Shown here in pieces: positions 61,177 through 64,000 of a stretch of 64,000 bases of DNA. The notes beneath the pieces were generated by a model. It was not told the origin of the DNA, did no database searches, and was given only the letters and a program-made list of their open reading frames with translations. Position 1 is the stretch's first letter. Each line of letters starts with the position of its first letter. The DNA is from an uncultured Sphingobacteriales bacterium (GTDB lineage Bacteria > Bacteroidota > Bacteroidia > Chitinophagales > Chitinophagaceae). Location: assembly GCA_937871285.1 (NCBI GenBank), contig CALMQS010000098.1, positions 84,896 through 148,895 on the forward strand. Direction: 5' to 3'. Both the position numbers and the translations under genes were made by a program.

Positions 61177-62151
61177 ATGGGTCTTTTTGATAAAAGAGTA
61201 CAGTACAAACCATTCGAATACCCGGAGGTGCTCCGGTTTTCAGCAGCTATCAATAAATCATTTTGGGTGCATTCCGAGGTAGATTTTACAGCCGATGTTC
61301 AGGATTTTCATGCGCACTTGTCGGTAGCGGAACAAAACGCCATAAAGAACAGCCTCCTGGCCATCGCGCAGATAGAAGTTGCGGTGAAGTCCTTCTGGGG
61401 TAATTTATACCATCATTTTCCCAAGCCGGAGATGAACGGACTGGGTTCCACTTTTGCAGAATGCGAATTCAGGCATTCGGAAGCCTATTCCCGCCTGTTG
61501 GAAGTGCTGGGCTATAATAACCAGTTTGAGAGCCTGGTTGAAGTGCCCGTAATGAAAGAGCGTATTCAATATTTATCGGCAGCGCTTCAAAACGCGAAAT
61601 CTACAGATAAAAAGGAATATACCGTTTCTCTTATCCTGTTCAGCCTGCTCATTGAAAACGTGAGCCTGTTCAGCCAGTTCGCCATTATCCTTGCTTTTAC
61701 AAGATTTAAAGGGTTGATGAAAAATGTGAGTAATATTATTGCGTGGACCTCTGTAGACGAGCAGATCCATGCCAATGCCGGCATCTTCCTTATCAACAAG
61801 TTAAAAGAGGAGTATCCTGAAATTTTTTCCCCGGAGATGATTGATCATGTATGCGCTGTTGTACAGCAGTCTATCGCTACGGAAGTGCGGATATTAGAAT
61901 GGATTTTCGGCGCCGGTGAAATTGATATCATCAACAAAAATGACCTGACCAACTTCATGAAGCAAAGAGCCGATGACAGCCTGAAACAGATTGGCATTCC
62001 CCCCATTTTCAATATCAGTGCAAAAGAAGGCGCCGCCATGCTATGGTTTGAAGAAGAAGTGTTCTCCAACAGTCTGGATGACTTTTTTGCCAAACGTCCG
62101 GTAGAATATACCAAATTCGACAAAAGCATCTCTGCATACGATTTGTTTTGA
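61177..62151 (+). CDS. nrdB: Ribonucleoside-diphosphate reductase, beta subunit (class I)
   Basis: 324 residues from the ATG at 61177 (MGLFDKRVQYKPFEYPEVLR); a GTG at 61144 would add 11 unlikely residues. The protein carries the dimetal centre and radical. Ligand regions are QIEVAVKSFWG (a glutamate at the first position), CEFRHSEAY (Glu, His and the likely radical Tyr), LIENVSLFSQF and SVDEQIHANAG. The radical tyrosine is present, so it is not the Tyr-less class Ic type. nrdA follows after 45 bases. The C-terminal peptide SAYDLF would contact the alpha subunit. Confidence 0.95.
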   Translation: MGLFDKRVQYKPFEYPEVLRFSAAINKSFWVHSEVDFTADVQDFHAHLSVAEQNAIKNSLLAIAQIEVAVKSFWGNLYHHFPKPEMNGLGSTFAECEFRHSEAYSRLLEVLGYNNQFESLVEVPVMKERIQYLSAALQNAKSTDKKEYTVSLILFSLLIENVSLFSQFAIILAFTRFKGLMKNVSNIIAWTSVDEQIHANAGIFLINKLKEEYPEIFSPEMIDHVCAVVQQSIATEVRILEWIFGAGEIDIINKNDLTNFMKQRADDSLKQIGIPPIFNISAKEGAAMLWFEEEVFSNSLDDFFAKRPVEYTKFDKSISAYDLF

Positions 62152-62196
62152 TCCAACTGTTAACATTTATCCATTACCTGTAAAAATAAACTTTAT

Positions 62197-63909
62197 ATGA
62201 CCACATTATTTGCAACCGCTCCCGCCACCGACCAGCTATTTGATACCAATGGAAAATATGAACACGGGAAATTATGGTGGAAGAACGAAGAAAGTGAGCA
62301 AATCCTTAACAGGGGATATTTGTTGAAGGGAGAAACCGTTGAAGGCGCCATAGAAAGAATTTGCGCCGCTGCTTCCCAGCGCTTATACAAGCCGGAACTG
62401 AAGGAGGCTTTTAAAGAGATGGTAGAACGTGGCTGGATGAGCTTAAGCTCCCCGATATGGGCAAATATGGGAACGGAAAGAGGGCTGCCGATCTCCTGCT
62501 TTAATGTTCACGTTCCCGATTACATTGAAGGCATTACGCATAAGCTGGGAGAAGTGATCATGCAAACCAAGCTGGGTGGGGGAACCTCCGCTTATTTTGG
62601 CGCCTTACGGGAAAGGGGAAGCGCGGTAACCGATAATGGCAAAAGCAGTGGCGCCGTGAGCTTTATGCGCCTGTTTGATACCGCTATGGATACCATATCC
62701 CAGGGTGGCGTTCGCAGGGGTGCATTCGCAGCATATATGGATATTGATCACGGGGATATTGACGAATTTCTCTCCATTAAAGATATCGGGCATCCCATTC
62801 AGAATCTTTTTTTTGCTGTATGTGTGCCGGATTACTGGATGCAGGATATGGTAGATGGCGACATGAAGAAAAGGGAAATATGGGCTAAGGTGTTAGAAAG
62901 CCGCCAGCAAAAAGGATTGCCGTATATTTTCTTTTCCGACAATGTGAACAGGAATAAGCCACAGGTATACAAAGACAAGAATCTCACCATTCATGCCAGT
63001 AATCTTTGTTCTGAAATTATGTTACCTTCTTCAGAGGATGAATCCTTTATCTGCTGCCTGTCGTCTATGAACCTGGAGCTGTACGACGAATGGAAAGACA
63101 CCGATGCTGTTAAGCTGGCTATCTTTTTTCTTGATGCGGTGCTGCAGGAATTTATAGCCAAATCGGAAGATAACTATTACTTAAAAGCAGCCAATACTTT
63201 TGCCAAAAGACACCGGGCCTTAGGATTAGGTGTATTAGGATGGCACTCCTACCTGCAAAAGAACAGGATCCCCTTTGAAGGGTTAAGGGCAAAGCAATTA
63301 ACCAGTTCCATATTTCAGGATATCCAGGAAAAAGCGGTGAAGGCCAGCAAAGATCTTGCATGGATCTACGGCGAGCCCGACCTGCTGAAAGGATATGGAA
63401 GAAGAAATACCACCCTGCTGGCTATTGCACCCACAACATCCTCTTCGGCGATACTGGGACAAACCTCCCCGGGTATAGAACCTTTTAGCAGCAACTATTA
63501 TAAGGCCGGCCTGTCTAAAGGAAATTTCATGCGTAAGAATAAATATCTTAAGGAGCTGCTGGTACAAAAAGGAATAGACAATGAAGATACCTGGCGCGGC
63601 ATTATGCTCAACCATGGCAGCGTGCAGCATTTGAAAGAGCTGAGCCCGGAAGAAAAAGAAGTGTTTAAGACCTTTAAGGAGATCAGTCAACTGGAAATTG
63701 TTCAGCAGGCATCCATCCGTCAGCAATATGTTGATCAGTCTCAAAGTCTTAACCTCAACATACCTGCAGAGCTCCCGGTAAAAGACGTTAACAAATTGCT
63801 CATTGAGGCCTGGAAGCTGGGCATTAAAACGCTCTATTATCAGCGCAGCCAGAGTGTTTCCAAAGACATGGTCACGAACCTGGTGAACTGCAAAAGCTGC
63901 GAGGCATAA
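62197..63909 (+). CDS. nrdA: Ribonucleoside-diphosphate reductase, alpha subunit (class I, no ATP cone)
   Basis: A 570-residue catalytic subunit. Active-site residues are Cys in GLPISCFNVH, the Asn/Cys/Glu set in ASNLCSEIMLP, and the partner Cys in FICCLSSMNL. The paired tyrosines for radical transfer are probably near the C-terminal KTLYYQRSQS. The tail NCKSCEA holds the redox-active CxxC. The N-terminal ATP cone of long NrdA proteins is absent, so overall activity may not be controlled by dATP in the usual way. This short form is common in Bacteroidota. Confidence 0.95.
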   Translation: MTTLFATAPATDQLFDTNGKYEHGKLWWKNEESEQILNRGYLLKGETVEGAIERICAAASQRLYKPELKEAFKEMVERGWMSLSSPIWANMGTERGLPISCFNVHVPDYIEGITHKLGEVIMQTKLGGGTSAYFGALRERGSAVTDNGKSSGAVSFMRLFDTAMDTISQGGVRRGAFAAYMDIDHGDIDEFLSIKDIGHPIQNLFFAVCVPDYWMQDMVDGDMKKREIWAKVLESRQQKGLPYIFFSDNVNRNKPQVYKDKNLTIHASNLCSEIMLPSSEDESFICCLSSMNLELYDEWKDTDAVKLAIFFLDAVLQEFIAKSEDNYYLKAANTFAKRHRALGLGVLGWHSYLQKNRIPFEGLRAKQLTSSIFQDIQEKAVKASKDLAWIYGEPDLLKGYGRRNTTLLAIAPTTSSSAILGQTSPGIEPFSSNYYKAGLSKGNFMRKNKYLKELLVQKGIDNEDTWRGIMLNHGSVQHLKELSPEEKEVFKTFKEISQLEIVQQASIRQQYVDQSQSLNLNIPAELPVKDVNKLLIEAWKLGIKTLYYQRSQSVSKDMVTNLVNCKSCEA

Positions 63910-63912
63910 GGA

Positions 63913-64000
63913 GTAAGGTATAGGGCGTAGGGTATAGGGTTGTGTGGTGTATGTACTTAGCTGTGGTGCTGCTATTGCGCTCCTGTTGCGTCGCACGCTT
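63913..64000 (+). repeat. Dispersed intergenic repeat, copy 2 (runs to window edge)
   Basis: GTAAGGTATAGGGCGTAGGG is followed by TATAGGGTTGTGTGGTGTAT, GTACTTAGCTGTGGTGCTGC and TATTGCGCTCCTGTTGCGTC. It matches 26913-27000 in word order, with a few substitutions and a shorter TATAGGG run. It starts three bases after the nrdA stop codon and is cut by the window end. Confidence 0.85.

Noticed and set aside
1..64000. Prophage, integrase, transposase, tRNA or rRNA genes
   Set aside because: None was recognised in any frame or gap; rearranged regions carry only remnants and repeats.

Overview
The window looks like a chromosomal segment of a Bacteroidota bacterium, most likely of the family Chitinophagaceae. 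The signs are a type IX secretion adhesin operon (gliding-motility C-terminal domain protein, PorP/SprF protein, OmpA/PD40 protein), a TonB-dependent receptor with an N-terminal CarboxypepD-like domain, OmpA proteins with thrombospondin type 3 repeats, several DUF1080 proteins, Bacteroidota-type promoter boxes (TAnnTTTG), and almost no Shine-Dalgarno sequences before genes. I saw no rRNA, tRNA, CRISPR array, transposase or phage gene.

Layout. 0-5.4 kb: housekeeping genes on the + strand (flippase-like membrane protein cut by the window edge, heptose adenylyltransferase rfaE2, polyphosphate kinase and an exopolyphosphatase-like protein, panB). 5.5-13.6 kb: a small secreted protein, an ALDH7-type dehydrogenase, two thrombospondin-repeat envelope proteins (the second degenerate), a secreted subtilase and another small secreted protein. 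13.7-26.8 kb: mixed metabolism and regulation (SDR, serine hydrolase, D-2-hydroxyacid dehydrogenase, ABC-F, PAS histidine kinase, M50 protease, pepT, gcvP, YkgJ-type protein), with a sterol-desaturase remnant. 27.2-31.9 kb: the type IX adhesin operon on the - strand. 32-38 kb: CBS protein, DUF721, YebC, carbonic anhydrase, CE7-type esterase and acyl-CoA dehydrogenase.

38-42.6 kb is a gene graveyard and repeat depot. It holds three small HTH regulators, a decapitated DUF234-type ATPase/nuclease beside a triple palindromic element, a frameshifted outer-membrane barrel fragment, a possible metallopeptidase fragment, inverted repeats around kdsC, and TTCGGATTT-rich repeats also found at 34.8 and 36.5 kb.

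42.6-55.8 kb is an all-plus run of secreted carbohydrate and redox proteins: a parallel beta-helix protein, two DUF1080 proteins, a beta-propeller fused to a cupredoxin, and a second propeller fused to HEAT-like repeats and cytochrome c. It ends with a Dabb protein and the two separately encoded halves of a plant Tm-1-like protein, split by tandem repeats. Inside this run, at 48.57-48.69 kb, is a tiny 15-codon ORF with a near-perfect Shine-Dalgarno sequence, a strong hairpin over its stop codon and an intrinsic terminator. This is the most surprising element of the window.

56-64 kb: HU, then a probable metal-handling operon (Cys-containing small envelope protein whose ATG appears lost, TonB receptor, BNR/YHS lipoprotein), and class I ribonucleotide reductase nrdB-nrdA. 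The last 90 bases repeat an intergenic element found at 26.9 kb. All assignments come from reading the sequence and translations; no database search was run.
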